This document shows, in pieces, positions 19,986 through 27,968 of a stretch of 28,140 bases of DNA. Location: positions 1-28,140 of IMG/VR virus record IMGVR_UViG_3300034073_002611; one strand, given 5' to 3'. The number at the start of each line of letters is the position of its first letter. The stretch's first letter is position 1. The stretch comes from a virus. Both the position numbers and the translations under genes were made by a program. Below the pieces are notes generated by a model that was not told where the DNA came from, ran no database searches, and was given only the letters and a program-made list of their open reading frames with translations.

Positions 19986-20651
19986 ATGAAAAAGTGCCAT
20001 CAGTGTTTATTAGAAAAAGAAGATCACGAATTCCGTCCAAGAAGATGCAATCAATGTAAAGTTTGTGAAAAACAATGGAAAAAAGAATGGTATAACAAGA
20101 ATAAACAAAAAATATCTTCTCAAAGAAAATTATATCAAGAAAAAAATAAAGAAAAAATTAAAGAAACTAAGAAAAAATATTACTTAAACAATAAGGAATA
20201 TATAGACAAAAAAAACGCAATACATAGATCAAAAAATAGAGAATATCTAAATAAAAAATCTAATGAATATTATTATGCTCATAAACAAGAAATCAATCAA
20301 AAAAGACGTCATTATTTATGTAACAATATTCAAGCAAAAATAAAACATAATTTGAGAACAAGAATAAATTTGGTATTGAGAGGCAAAATAAAATCTGGAT
20401 CTACTATTGATTTATTGGGGTGCGACATTACATTTTTTACTAAATATATAGAAAGCAAATTCTTGGTTGGTATGAATTGGAACAATCATACTAGAAATGG
20501 TTGGCATATAGATCACATTAAACCTTGTGCCAGTTTTGATTTAACTGATCCAGAACAACAAAAACAATGTTTTCATTATACTAATTTGCAGCCATTGTGG
20601 GCTGCTGATAACATCCGAAAGTCGGATAAAGTTCTTGATAATGAGCAATAG
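19986..20651 (+). CDS. HNH endonuclease with long basic linker
   Basis: A 221-residue, Lys/Asn/Tyr-rich protein. CHQC at 4-7 and CNQCKVC at 21-27 form an N-terminal zinc finger. Residues 28-115 are a repetitive basic helix (KKEWYNKNKQKISSQRK-type repeats), probably lying along DNA. The C-terminus has WHIDHIKPCASFDLTDPEQQ, followed by NLQPLWAADNIRKSDK, the HNH core with the terminal N. It is a mobile free-standing endonuclease. AGGAG lies upstream. Its last 71 bp overlap the 3' end of uvdE on the other strand. The base composition is more AT-rich than its neighbours, fitting recent insertion. Confidence 0.85.
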   Translation: MKKCHQCLLEKEDHEFRPRRCNQCKVCEKQWKKEWYNKNKQKISSQRKLYQEKNKEKIKETKKKYYLNNKEYIDKKNAIHRSKNREYLNKKSNEYYYAHKQEINQKRRHYLCNNIQAKIKHNLRTRINLVLRGKIKSGSTIDLLGCDITFFTKYIESKFLVGMNWNNHTRNGWHIDHIKPCASFDLTDPEQQKQCFHYTNLQPLWAADNIRKSDKVLDNEQ

Positions 20652-21531
20652 CTAAATCTTTTTGTTTAATTTCAAAGTCCAAATCAAACTCTAAACCATA
20701 GGTATTGATAGATTGGGTGGCGTAATCAGCGTGTTTACGAGGATTATTACCTGGTGCTGATTCTGAGTAGTGGAACAACGGCTGATAGTTTTGCCATGTC
20801 ATATAACATTCTTCGATAGCCTCTCGCTCTGTCATAAAGTCTGAGTGGCAAGCATGATGAAGATAATCGAAGGTGATAGGTATATTGGTTTTACTATGGA
20901 AATCGTCTATAAGTTGTCGAACGCTCCAGCAATTAATTTTATCGTCATTTTCTACTACAAGTCGCTTGCGACAATTCTCGTCTAGTCTGCTAAAATTTGT
21001 CATAAATCTAGCCACAATGTCCTCATTGCTGCCTTGGCGATTGTTGATATGAATATTAATAGGGGTACAATAGTCTGCACTAAGACCAAAACGATCCATT
21101 AGGCCACTCATAAGATTTAGTTCTTTGATAGTTTTTGATACAGATTGTTCATTTGTAGAGGCCAATACATTAAATTGGTCAGGATGTGCTGATATTCTTA
21201 TTTTGGTACGCTGAATAGTATAATTAATTTGATCAAAAGCGTCTTGAATAAGACTATAATTAGGAAGATCGGAAAGGTCTACATTCGCTTTGTCATAACT
21301 AATCAGAGGCATTAGATCGCTACTAAGACGATAGCACCAATTTTTGTTGGCGCAATATTTGATAATGTCGTTCGTGGCGATCATATTATTCAAAATTCTG
21401 TCCCCTAGAATCTCTAGGGCTTCGTCACGCGACAAACTATTAAAACGCTTGAACGTTAGAGTTTGAAATTTAACGGGAGGATCACGCTCCTGCAACGCCA
21501 ATGAAATACAACACAACCCCGGCTTAATCAT
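20581..21531 (-). CDS. uvdE: UV damage endonuclease (UvdE/UVDE)
   Basis: A 316-residue TIM-barrel enzyme. GLCCISLALQ at 5-14 is the usual GYACIN-type start. YRLSSDLMPL at 67-76, RISAHPDQFNVL at 112-123, INIHINNRQG (H161), VVENDD (E194) and PITFDYLHHACH (D222, H225/H226) are the metal-binding and core motifs of the UVDE family. It nicks DNA 5' of UV photoproducts to start excision repair, in line with protection of phage DNA in sunlit water. The C-terminus (YPTFGCYQQPTMAAN) lies inside the region overlapped by the HNH gene and may have been altered by that insertion. AGGAG precedes the ATG. Confidence 0.92.
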   Translation of the reverse strand: MIKPGLCCISLALQERDPPVKFQTLTFKRFNSLSRDEALEILGDRILNNMIATNDIIKYCANKNWCYRLSSDLMPLISYDKANVDLSDLPNYSLIQDAFDQINYTIQRTKIRISAHPDQFNVLASTNEQSVSKTIKELNLMSGLMDRFGLSADYCTPINIHINNRQGSNEDIVARFMTNFSRLDENCRKRLVVENDDKINCWSVRQLIDDFHSKTNIPITFDYLHHACHSDFMTEREAIEECYMTWQNYQPLFHYSESAPGNNPRKHADYATQSINTYGLEFDLDFEIKQKDLAIAHYQELYPTFGCYQQPTMAAN

Positions 21532-21552
21532 AAAATACTCCTATGTCTCGTC

Positions 21553-21581
21553 ATTGTATCCTATTATCGGCCATCTGTCAA
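21553..21581 (-). promoter_or_regulatory. Sigma-70-like promoter for uvdE, with CCGATA element
   Basis: Minus strand TTGACA, 17 nt containing GGCCGATAA, TACAAT. The leader to the uvdE ATG is only about 15 nt. The -35 overlaps the stop of the upstream metallopeptidase-like gene. Confidence 0.8.
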
Positions 21582-22201
21582 GATAGGCTTGAGTCTTTTT
21601 GGTATTCAAGCAACAATGCCGTTTTCATTTGATCTGTCAAGTTATTCTTGTCTAAATAATATGATAAATCATTATGAAAAATATTAGACATATGAGGCAA
21701 TACTCTGTCGGAATAGATTGGATTTACTGGTCTTTGTCGTAACTCTAAATTAATGTGATAACTCCAAAGATAAGCATTAACTGCTCGTTTATACTTATCT
21801 ATATCAAAATCTTCTATAGGATTATTTTGTACAAGTTTTAACACACGTTTCTCACAATCATGTTCTAATAGCAGAATAGTATGCAGGCTTTTTTGTAAAT
21901 CTTCTGCTGATGCAACCATATCTGGCTTGGCTATCCAATCAAACAAAATATCATAAAATTCTACAGAACTTTCCCAAAATTCTCTATCGTTTTTCCATTG
22001 TAGAAAATGACAATATTCGTGAATAAATATTTCAAAGCCCATAGGATGTTTCATGGCTACAACAAATTCCTCTTCTCCTTCATCATTGCCAAACCACCCA
22101 CCATATCCATCGATATTAGTTTTATTGTGTAGCAATACTGAAAAGTTATGGGACAACAAATCCCTAACCGCTTTAATGATGAAAGATTGTTTTGTGTCCA
22201 T
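21578..22201 (-). CDS. HExxH metallopeptidase-like protein
   Basis: A 207-residue protein. FIHEYCHFLQW at 59-69 is a zincin motif (H61, E62, H65). A downstream LLLEHDCEKRV (E113 or E117) could give the third ligand, a layout seen in many phage putative metallopeptidases. The rest is helical. The substrate is unknown. A second, unrelated-looking HExxH protein lies at 25481-26104. The ribosome site is weak. Confidence 0.72.
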   Translation of the reverse strand: MDTKQSFIIKAVRDLLSHNFSVLLHNKTNIDGYGGWFGNDEGEEEFVVAMKHPMGFEIFIHEYCHFLQWKNDREFWESSVEFYDILFDWIAKPDMVASAEDLQKSLHTILLLEHDCEKRVLKLVQNNPIEDFDIDKYKRAVNAYLWSYHINLELRQRPVNPIYSDRVLPHMSNIFHNDLSYYLDKNNLTDQMKTALLLEYQKDSSLS

Positions 22202-22219
22202 ACTTCAATAAAAGTCTTA

Positions 22220-23194
22220 TTATTCTAAGTCAATGGATTTGGTGATAATTTCTTTATACTTTATGTAAAATCTATTCAGCTCTAATTCACAATTATTGAT
22301 CTTAGCAATATCCTTAATGTCATTTATAACCGGACATCCCCAATCAGATAATACAAGATGTCTAGAATCTATAGGAATAATACCCACCGAACAGCCCTGC
22401 ACAAACGCAGGAACAGCATAATGAACCCTTCCAGACAAAACATTATTGGCGCTTTTCATAATGTCTAATGTTTCGATATAATTATTAACTTTTTTTGGTT
22501 TTAATCCTAATTTAATTGCTGTTAGTAAATCGCTTTCCTCAGAACAGTATACTATTGGATCGTATGTTTTGTAGTACGCGAGACATATATCGTAAAATTT
22601 TTCTAGCTTGTCTTTATTTGTCCAATCCACTGAAGATATTGTTTTTGCTGGGTCGCACCATACCAAAATATTGGTTTTTTTATTTGATCCATCTGGTTTA
22701 AGTCCGTAAGCAAAGTAAGCAGGACATGGCAACTCATGGTATTCTAAGTCCGCATTACTAATAATTTTACTGGCTAGACTATCTCTTGTTATAATAGTTG
22801 TATTTTGATATAATTGTCTTATGCCATCAACCTCTTCTTCTCTGTATAAAATATCGTGTTTTTTATTTAGTAAATCTAGAGACAAACAAGAACCAATGCC
22901 ACAAAAAACTTTAGGAGTATCGGTGTGATAAGAAAATATTGTTTGTAAATTTTTGTATTTAACAGATCTTTGGAAATTATCCCATAACCAAGGAGTACCA
23001 CACACAATAATGCCGTTAAATTTAGTGTCTGTTATGATGTCCTCATAAGACATTTGATTATTGTCTTTTAAAGTCTGATATTTCAAAATAAGCTGGTCAG
23101 CATAGATTTCTTCCAATAAGTTTTTTATTCCTTGGATAATAACGCCGTCTGTCGATCTAAATCTTTCTGGACCTATTAGTAAAAATGTTTTCAT
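22220..23194 (-). CDS. Polysaccharide pyruvyl transferase-like protein
   Basis: A 324-residue protein with a GT-B-like layout. The N-terminal FLLIGPERFRSTDGVIIQGI and GIIVCGTPWLWDN match the NxGD/GGG-type phosphate loops. The C-terminal ANNVLSGRVHYAVPAFVQGC (the SGRxHxxxxA pattern) is the hallmark of the pyruvyl transferase family, here with VGIIPIDSRH after it. It would add ketal pyruvate to a sugar, perhaps modifying a capsule or phage glycan; a glycan role fits the two sulfotransferases in the window. The start overlaps the upstream small gene by 4 bp (ATGA). Confidence 0.78.
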   Translation of the reverse strand: MKTFLLIGPERFRSTDGVIIQGIKNLLEEIYADQLILKYQTLKDNNQMSYEDIITDTKFNGIIVCGTPWLWDNFQRSVKYKNLQTIFSYHTDTPKVFCGIGSCLSLDLLNKKHDILYREEEVDGIRQLYQNTTIITRDSLASKIISNADLEYHELPCPAYFAYGLKPDGSNKKTNILVWCDPAKTISSVDWTNKDKLEKFYDICLAYYKTYDPIVYCSEESDLLTAIKLGLKPKKVNNYIETLDIMKSANNVLSGRVHYAVPAFVQGCSVGIIPIDSRHLVLSDWGCPVINDIKDIAKINNCELELNRFYIKYKEIITKSIDLE

Positions 23195-23367
23195 ACTTGT
23201 TCTATCGAGTAAATTTTCAATATATTAAATTCTATAGCATTCTGCCACTTAAAATTATCAGACGCCTCTTCTATAGAATGTGCGTCAATAACCTGGCTAA
23301 TTAATAGCGTCTGTTTAGTTGTATCGCTAGATTCATAAACCTGAGCCGTAATATTATACTGATTCAT
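23191..23367 (-). CDS. Unknown small beta-alpha protein
   Basis: A 58-residue protein. [20 protein letters not shown] and [19 protein letters not shown] look like a strand-helix fold common among tiny phage proteins. It overlaps the ThyX stop by 14 bp with GGTGG before the ATG, and ATGA-couples to the pyruvyl transferase-like gene. Confidence 0.72.
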   Translation of the reverse strand: MNQYNITAQVYESSDTTKQTLLISQVIDAHSIEEASDNFKWQNAIEFNILKIYSIEQV

Positions 23368-24001
23368 TATTCCACCCTAAAGCCTCAGATGTGATAGGAA
23401 ATTGTTGACAAAAAATATCTTTACACTGATTAGCAATGTCCATATGTTCTTTTTGGGTTCCGTTATTAGATCTTAATTGTATCCAATGAATAAAAGAACG
23501 AACACTACCAGACATATAAAGTCTCGTAGGAGTAGCCAAAGGCAAAACAAATCTTGCACACTCTTTTGCTATCCCGTCTTTAAGCATATCATCATATATG
23601 GCCTTAGACTTAGCAAAATGTTCACGAATTTTTGTTCTCCACTTAACTTTGATTTCATCTTCTACATCGTCTATGCTGTTTTGTCTATTCTTTGTGTCTT
23701 GTCTTCTTAATTCAAATAATGGAATATCTTCAGATAGCAATGTTGTGTCAGCATATCTCTGAGAGAACTCTTGGTATGTAAAAGATCTGTGTCTTAAAAT
23801 CTGAGCAGCAAGACCTCTGGTTGTGTTTATCTCTACCGTCATAAACCCTTGCTCAAAAATACTCCAGTGCTGGTGATCTATGCAATACTTTAACAACCTG
23901 GCATAATTTTCGTTGTCCTGTCCTTTTGGGTTTGACACCCTCGCACAATAGGCCATTAATTTTTCTGCGTCTGGAGTTACTGAAATCAGTTTAACATTCA
24001 T
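23354..24001 (-). CDS. thyX: Flavin-dependent thymidylate synthase ThyX
   Basis: A 215-residue protein with the ThyX signature RHRX7S: R70-H71-R72, SFTYQEF, S80, then QRY. The C-terminal [21 protein letters not shown] holds the conserved Arg region used in dUMP binding. It methylates dUMP to dTMP with FAD, NADPH and methylene-THF, supplying dTTP for AT-rich phage DNA. It fits with the deaminase-like gene, which could feed dUMP. AGGA precedes the ATG, which overlaps the upstream stop as ATGA. Confidence 0.95.
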   Translation of the reverse strand: MNVKLISVTPDAEKLMAYCARVSNPKGQDNENYARLLKYCIDHQHWSIFEQGFMTVEINTTRGLAAQILRHRSFTYQEFSQRYADTTLLSEDIPLFELRRQDTKNRQNSIDDVEDEIKVKWRTKIREHFAKSKAIYDDMLKDGIAKECARFVLPLATPTRLYMSGSVRSFIHWIQLRSNNGTQKEHMDIANQCKDIFCQQFPITSEALGWNNESV

Positions 24002-24249
24002 AGTTGTTCCTCAGTATATGAGATATCAAATTCCTCTATTGGACAAAGCTCAACATTCAATTGACCACCCCTAGTTCCAAATGCTATAATATGCCCTGCT
24101 TTTTCCCAAATCTTATATTCCTCAACCGTCATTCTTTTTAATGGTTTATTTTTAGCGTTGTGTCCATCCATATACGCCTCAAAAACTTCTGTACCAACAT
24201 CAAACCATTCGTGTTCTTTTGATATTAGTCTAACGTACATCTCTATCAT
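23998..24249 (-). CDS. Unknown small protein
   Basis: An 83-residue protein with an [20 protein letters not shown] segment and a [11 protein letters not shown] helix. A C-terminal beta pair follows ([19 protein letters not shown]). No family is recognised. The ATGs at 24249 and 24240 are both possible starts; neither has a strong ribosome site and both lie in the end of the upstream membrane-protein gene. Confidence 0.65.
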   Translation of the reverse strand: MIEMYVRLISKEHEWFDVGTEVFEAYMDGHNAKNKPLKRMTVEEYKIWEKAGHIIAFGTRGGQLNVELCPIEEFDISYTEEQL

Positions 24250-24361
24250 TCCATAATTTAACTATTTTTTCCCACAAAGGCTTGAAAAAGTAAACCGCAA
24301 TATACGCTATAATACCATTAATAGCGGAACCTATCAAGCTAGCCAAAGTTATAGGAACCAT
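24230..24361 (-). CDS. Tiny single-span membrane protein
   Basis: About 43 residues starting MVPITLASLI. One membrane helix (LASLIGSAINGIIAYIAVYF) is followed by [15 protein letters not shown], a pattern recurrent in small phage membrane proteins. AGGA lies 5 nt before this ATG. An in-frame ATG at 24397 would add 12 basic residues. Confidence 0.68.
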   Translation of the reverse strand: MVPITLASLIGSAINGIIAYIAVYFFKPLWEKIVKLWNDRDVR

Positions 24362-24377
24362 CTGTATCCTAAATCTT

Positions 24378-24641
24378 TTACCATCCTTCGATTTCATGAC
24401 TGATATCCTGCTGAGATTGTTTTTCTTTGTATTCTAGCTGATATTCAAGATGAGCGTTATCTGTTATATGATTATATATAGCGGTTGCTATTTTGCTTAC
24501 ACTAGTTGCGGTGCCATTGATAGTTTCATCTTCTATCTTAAACCAAGTATAGTGATAAGAGTTTGTGGAGTCAGCCAATTTCTTTCTATCGGCTTTATAG
24601 CCTTGTTCTTTCGCCCATGTCTTTACCTCTTTCCACAGCAT
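24378..24641 (-). CDS. Unknown small protein
   Basis: An 87-residue protein, start fixed at 24641 by the TAATG overlap with the upstream stop and GGAG. MLWKEVKTWAKEQGYKADRK is a helical start; YHYTWFKIEDETINGTATSV is beta-like; a long C-terminal helix follows. Common in appearance among phage unknowns. Confidence 0.65.
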   Translation of the reverse strand: MLWKEVKTWAKEQGYKADRKKLADSTNSYHYTWFKIEDETINGTATSVSKIATAIYNHITDNAHLEYQLEYKEKQSQQDISHEIEGW

Positions 24642-25129
24642 TACATATCTTCTCCAACGGGAAAACTGATAATATCCCAACCCAAATTATTAATATCTTG
24701 TCGCACTTCTTCTGTTACGAAACTTTCGTCCACATAGCCATCTGTAGAACCAATGCCACTACAATACCAATCTATATAATCTCCTTCTTCTCTAAGATTA
24801 GCAATAATACCCCCGGCACTTCTCCAAGAGCAACTCCATTTTTGATTATTTTTAATGAATTCGTTATTACATAAGGCGGCGTATAGATTTTGACTGTATA
24901 CATCAGAAGCCTTACATTTATTGGCTATATTTTCTGAGTATCTGAGATCATACTCTAAAGAGGTTCCTTCTTTCATATATGGCATAGCGTCTTTTCTTTT
25001 ATATTCATCTATGTATTCGTTCCATTGTTTTAGTTGTTCTTCTGTGATATGTTTATCTTCAAAACTTTTTTGTCTCATCGATCTCATAAACTCAAATCTC
25101 TGAGGGCTTGTAAAATATTTGTCGTTCAT
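24641..25129 (-). CDS. Conserved phage hypothetical protein
   Basis: A 162-residue protein. The first half is helical and charged (HITEEQLKQWNEYIDEYKRK). The second half has WSCSWRSAGGIIANLREEGD and YIDWYCSG, a segment I associate with a widespread unnamed family of large-phage proteins, ending in a DINNLGW helix. The function is unknown. GAGG precedes the ATG, which overlaps the upstream stop as ATGA. Confidence 0.72.
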   Translation of the reverse strand: MNDKYFTSPQRFEFMRSMRQKSFEDKHITEEQLKQWNEYIDEYKRKDAMPYMKEGTSLEYDLRYSENIANKCKASDVYSQNLYAALCNNEFIKNNQKWSCSWRSAGGIIANLREEGDYIDWYCSGIGSTDGYVDESFVTEEVRQDINNLGWDIISFPVGEDM

Positions 25130-25491
25130 TTTTGCATTTCCTCTAAATAATTCGTATATTTACGATATTCAAAACCGTCGTAAAACCCTATTCGATAAAT
25201 TTCTTTAATGGTTTGTATATGATCGAATGTATCAAAAAAATCTTTATTATTCTTGGCCCAATTAATCCATGCTTTTTCAGCATCATCCTCGTCTTCTAAG
25301 TCACCAAAATATAGATTGCTATAATTGTATACAGCAGATTGCAAACCCGTATTAACCACAACGAAATTGACATTATTAATATGTCCGTCATTACATCTGG
25401 TAACTTCTACATCAGCAACAACTAGCGGTTGCATAAAACAATTATAAAGAGTATCTCCTTTGGATACGTCTATAGCCAAATCAAGTCTCAT
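25126..25491 (-). CDS. Unknown acidic protein
   Basis: A 121-residue protein. A beta-rich start (LYNCFMQPLVVADVEVTRC then NNVNFVVVNTG) is followed by an acidic helical region with LEDEDDAEKAWINWAKNN and an aromatic end. No family is assigned. GGAG lies before the ATG, inside the end of the upstream metallopeptidase-like gene (11-bp overlap). Confidence 0.65.
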   Translation of the reverse strand: MRLDLAIDVSKGDTLYNCFMQPLVVADVEVTRCNDGHINNVNFVVVNTGLQSAVYNYSNLYFGDLEDEDDAEKAWINWAKNNKDFFDTFDHIQTIKEIYRIGFYDGFEYRKYTNYLEEMQK

Positions 25492-26104
25492 AATGTTTCT
25501 CCGAAAATTTATTGTATAGAAGCATCACCTGCTCTATTACCTCTGGTTTTTTGATTAGACCCACTACTGTTTCTTCATCATCTAGTATATATGATTGTAG
25601 TTCGTCATACAATAGATATTTGCAATATCCTTTGTCTAAAAGGTGTTCCAAAGCATATTTGATATTTTCTAAGTTAGCATCGAAAACTTTGTTAATTTCA
25701 CGAGCATAAATGTGGTTATAAGCATATAACGCATGATTGAGTTCGTGGTTTAGTGTATCTTGATCGTTTGCTCCTATGATATAAAACTTATCTTGAGGAG
25801 CGTTTGTAAATAATCCTAATAAGTTTTGTTCTTCTATGGTGAGAGGATCAAATAAACCCTTTTGGAAAGGCTCTAAAACATAGCTGTGTATATTAAATCC
25901 AGACCAATCGGTTTCATACGAAAACCATCCGTACTGTTGTTCGTACCAATATTTATATTGTCCTAGAGTAAAAACCTTTCCTCTGAACTGATCGTTGGGG
26001 CTTTCGTAATATTCTTGAAAACGCAAAAAAGATCGTGCCAGTTCTCTGGTACAATCGGCACTAACGCAAAAAGAATTGTATGGCGTTTTTCTGATATATA
26101 ACAT
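25481..26104 (-). CDS. Second HExxH metallopeptidase-like protein
   Basis: A 207-residue protein starting at the TAATG-coupled ATG at 26104. DTLNHELNHALYAYN at 116-130 carries HELNH (H120, E121, H124), a zincin motif, followed by YAREINKVF that may provide the third ligand. The N-terminal half is aromatic (FTLGQYKYWYEQQYGWFSYE). The target is unknown. The frame continues upstream to about 26164 with hydrophobic residues, but that stretch is better explained by the 28-residue gene in another frame. Confidence 0.68.
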   Translation of the reverse strand: MLYIRKTPYNSFCVSADCTRELARSFLRFQEYYESPNDQFRGKVFTLGQYKYWYEQQYGWFSYETDWSGFNIHSYVLEPFQKGLFDPLTIEEQNLLGLFTNAPQDKFYIIGANDQDTLNHELNHALYAYNHIYAREINKVFDANLENIKYALEHLLDKGYCKYLLYDELQSYILDDEETVVGLIKKPEVIEQVMLLYNKFSEKHYET

Positions 26105-26190
26105 TATAGCCAAAAATAACAGACTAAATATATGATAATCACCACAAGGATATCTGCTATCCAAAAACTATCGAATTTAGGTTGTTTCAT
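26104..26190 (-). CDS. 28-residue membrane peptide, translationally coupled
   Basis: A short frame beginning MKQPKFDSFWIADILVV and continuing as IIIYLVCYFWL, one membrane helix after a basic start. Its TAA overlaps the next ATG (TAATG). The -10 box of the promoter at 26199-26227 is only 8 nt upstream, so the transcript would be nearly leaderless. It is supported by position and coupling but too short to be certain. Confidence 0.5.
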   Translation of the reverse strand: MKQPKFDSFWIADILVVIIIYLVCYFWL

Positions 26191-26198
26191 ACCTGTGT

Positions 26199-26227
26199 AT
26201 TATAGACCACATAGTTTGTTTTGTCAA
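26199..26227 (-). promoter_or_regulatory. Perfect-consensus sigma-70-like promoter
   Basis: Minus strand TTGACA, 17 nt, TATAAT, both boxes at consensus. It has no CCGATA element. It begins 2 bp after the 3' end of tRNA-Gly. Confidence 0.8.
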
Positions 26228-26228
26228 G

Positions 26229-26300
26229 AGCGGGAGAAGGGACTTGAACCCTCAACATAAAGATTGGAAATCTTTCACTCTGCCATTGAGTTACTCCCGC
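26229..26300 (-). tRNA. tRNA-Gly (anticodon UCC)
   Basis: A 72-nt cloverleaf on the minus strand: acceptor GCGGGAG/CTCCCGC, D-arm CTC-AATGGCA-GAG, anticodon stem AAAGA/TCTTT around TTTCCAA, and T-arm GAGGG-TTCAAGT-CCCTT with one G-T pair. The discriminator is T, as expected for bacterial tRNA-Gly. CCA is not encoded. The first base is also the last base of the upstream gene's TAG stop. Confidence 0.95.
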
Positions 26301-26569
26301 TAATCATCATCTTCACACCTTAGCAAATCTATTGGCTTGTTAGGATTAGCCAGTATAGATATTGTGCCATCACTATAAAGAACTTTATATATGTATATAG
26401 TTTTAACTGTTGGGTCTTTTTGTAACTCCTCTATCATTATTTCTGTATTGTATTCGCTTAGTCTGGTTCGACTTTTGGGTAAGTATTCTTTGTATTCTTT
26501 ACCCATACTTTTATATATGTAGTACATACGCCCATCACAAGGACTATTTATTGTACTACGAATGATCAT
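26300..26569 (-). CDS. Unknown small protein
   Basis: An 89-residue protein with a beta-rich core (RMYYIYKSMGKEYKEYLPKS, then VKTIYIYKVLYSDGTISIL) and acidic end. No family is recognised. It is directly fused at transcript level to tRNA-Gly through its stop codon. GAGA lies before the ATG. Confidence 0.65.
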   Translation of the reverse strand: MIIRSTINSPCDGRMYYIYKSMGKEYKEYLPKSRTRLSEYNTEIMIEELQKDPTVKTIYIYKVLYSDGTISILANPNKPIDLLRCEDDD

Positions 26570-26570
26570 G

Positions 26571-26765
26571 TTATTCTCTTTGATGTACAGTAAAGTGTTT
26601 TGACATACTATTTAAGCTATTGAATATGGTTTGATCTGATCGTCTAGTCCACTCCATATTATTAGCCCATATTAGTAAAAATACACCAATGCCTATCTGC
26701 CAGTTATTGTAGCCGATAATACCAAATCCACCAGCCCATAATGCTAGTTCTAATAATAGTTTCAT
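26571..26765 (-). CDS. Small membrane protein
   Basis: A 64-residue protein. Two hydrophobic segments (LLELALWAGGFGIIGY and QIGIGVFLLIWANN) are followed by a soluble, polar C-terminus. The function is unknown. AGGG lies before the ATG, within the end of the phosphoesterase gene. Confidence 0.7.
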   Translation of the reverse strand: MKLLLELALWAGGFGIIGYNNWQIGIGVFLLIWANNMEWTRRSDQTIFNSLNSMSKHFTVHQRE

Positions 26766-26767
26766 TT

Positions 26768-27316
26768 TTACACATCCCTATGTTTTTTAGAAAAGAGTTT
26801 TTGAATTTCTTTAAAGCTAAATGGCTGACCAAAAGGTTTGCCATAATTAACACAATTATCAACGCCAACATCCAATACCCTTCTATCAGACGCCCTATCT
26901 TCCGCATCAAATTTAGAATGGGAATGACCATAAGTATGAATACTGCCTTTATGGCTTGATGCCCATACTTTGTGGCAGTAATGTGACATAAATATTTTTT
27001 GATTGCAATATATTATCTCTTTAACATCTTGGACACTACTAAATCCCTGAAGATCGTCCTTATAATCATTACGACGGTCATGATTACCCAAGATTAAGTG
27101 AACGTCTTGACAAACTATTCTTGATCTATATTCTATAGGCTTTTTGCCCTTAAAACAAAAATCTCCCAGTATATATAGAGTATCCTCTACTCCGACAACT
27201 TCGTTTATGTTGTCAAGTATAGTTTTATTCATATGGTGGGCATCGTTAAATGGACGATTACAATACTGAATGATCCTTTGATGTCCCAGATGTTGATCCG
27301 AACTAAAGTATATCAC
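26768..27316 (-). CDS. Calcineurin-like metallophosphoesterase
   Basis: A 182-residue protein with the motifs of small calcineurin-type phosphoesterases: SSDQHLGH (D7, H9), LGDFCF (D52), LGNHDRR (N78, H79), MSHYCH (H112) and YGHSHS (H131, H133). The two-metal centre hydrolyses phosphoesters; the substrate could be a nucleotide or RNA cap-like end, but is not evident. The start is GTG, overlapping the upstream stop as GTGA. Confidence 0.9.
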   Translation of the reverse strand: MIYFSSDQHLGHQRIIQYCNRPFNDAHHMNKTILDNINEVVGVEDTLYILGDFCFKGKKPIEYRSRIVCQDVHLILGNHDRRNDYKDDLQGFSSVQDVKEIIYCNQKIFMSHYCHKVWASSHKGSIHTYGHSHSKFDAEDRASDRRVLDVGVDNCVNYGKPFGQPFSFKEIQKLFSKKHRDV

Positions 27317-27465
27317 CTATACATCTCGTCTAATTTTTTCATTATATTGATATAAACTTCTGGTTTTTGATGAATCTCAATACCATCGGGACCATAATCC
27401 AGCTCATTAAGTTTGTCTTGCACCAAATTTTGTAGTATTTCTAGTTCTTTGTTTGTGAGTTTCAC
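27313..27465 (-). CDS. Small helical protein, GTG start
   Basis: A 50-residue protein: KLTNKELEILQNLVQDKLNE, then a DYGPDGIEIHQKPEVYI stretch and a final helix. Short KLT-x-EL-E-L proteins are frequent in phages. It uses GTG at 27465 with AAAGGA 9 nt upstream and overlaps both neighbours. Confidence 0.65.
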   Translation of the reverse strand: MKLTNKELEILQNLVQDKLNELDYGPDGIEIHQKPEVYINIMKKLDEMYR

Positions 27466-27968
27466 TGAAAATGTCCTTTGTCCTGAATTAACTTCTGAAT
27501 ATTTAGTATGTTCATACCTACAACCTCACCCGTATCAAACGATATGTGAAGTTCTATGTTGTTGTTTAAAGTTTTTGTGTAACAAGCCTCATCTTTAAAA
27601 TAAGCCTCTATACTGTCCATGTCTTCGTTATAGTAAGCATATGGCTGGAAGCAACCAGAGCCACCATATGTTTCTGCTAGTTTAAGCATCTCGTCTAAGA
27701 ATTGTGATGAAGTAACCGCTTTAACGTCGCCATAAACTTGTTCTACTGTCATATTATATTTGTCTCCTTCAATACTTCTAGTATAATCTATAGCTATATT
27801 CCAACTAGGATTGACAAAATTGTTTTGACACATAGGATTGTTATATTTGCCCCAGTTCATCTTGTCATAAAGATGTTGCAAACTTTCATCCAAGCCCTCA
27901 AGACTTTCATCAAGAGTCTTGGGTGACATCCAATCGAACAAACTAAAGAAACCTTTTAGGAAACTCAT
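27462..27968 (-). CDS. Unknown protein
   Basis: A 168-residue protein starting at MSFLKGFFSLFDW, chosen because AGAAGG precedes it. An amphipathic aromatic start is followed by a helical acidic stretch (TLDESLEGLDESLQHLYDKM). A beta-rich region (NIAIDYTRSIEGDKYNMTV, later ELHISFDTGEVVG) follows. No family is recognised. Confidence 0.65.
   Translation of the reverse strand: MSFLKGFFSLFDWMSPKTLDESLEGLDESLQHLYDKMNWGKYNNPMCQNNFVNPSWNIAIDYTRSIEGDKYNMTVEQVYGDVKAVTSSQFLDEMLKLAETYGGSGCFQPYAYYNEDMDSIEAYFKDEACYTKTLNNNIELHISFDTGEVVGMNILNIQKLIQDKGHFQ

Noticed and set aside
27205-27220. TTGACA on the minus strand inside the phosphoesterase gene
   Set aside because: Coding sequence, no -10 box at the right distance.
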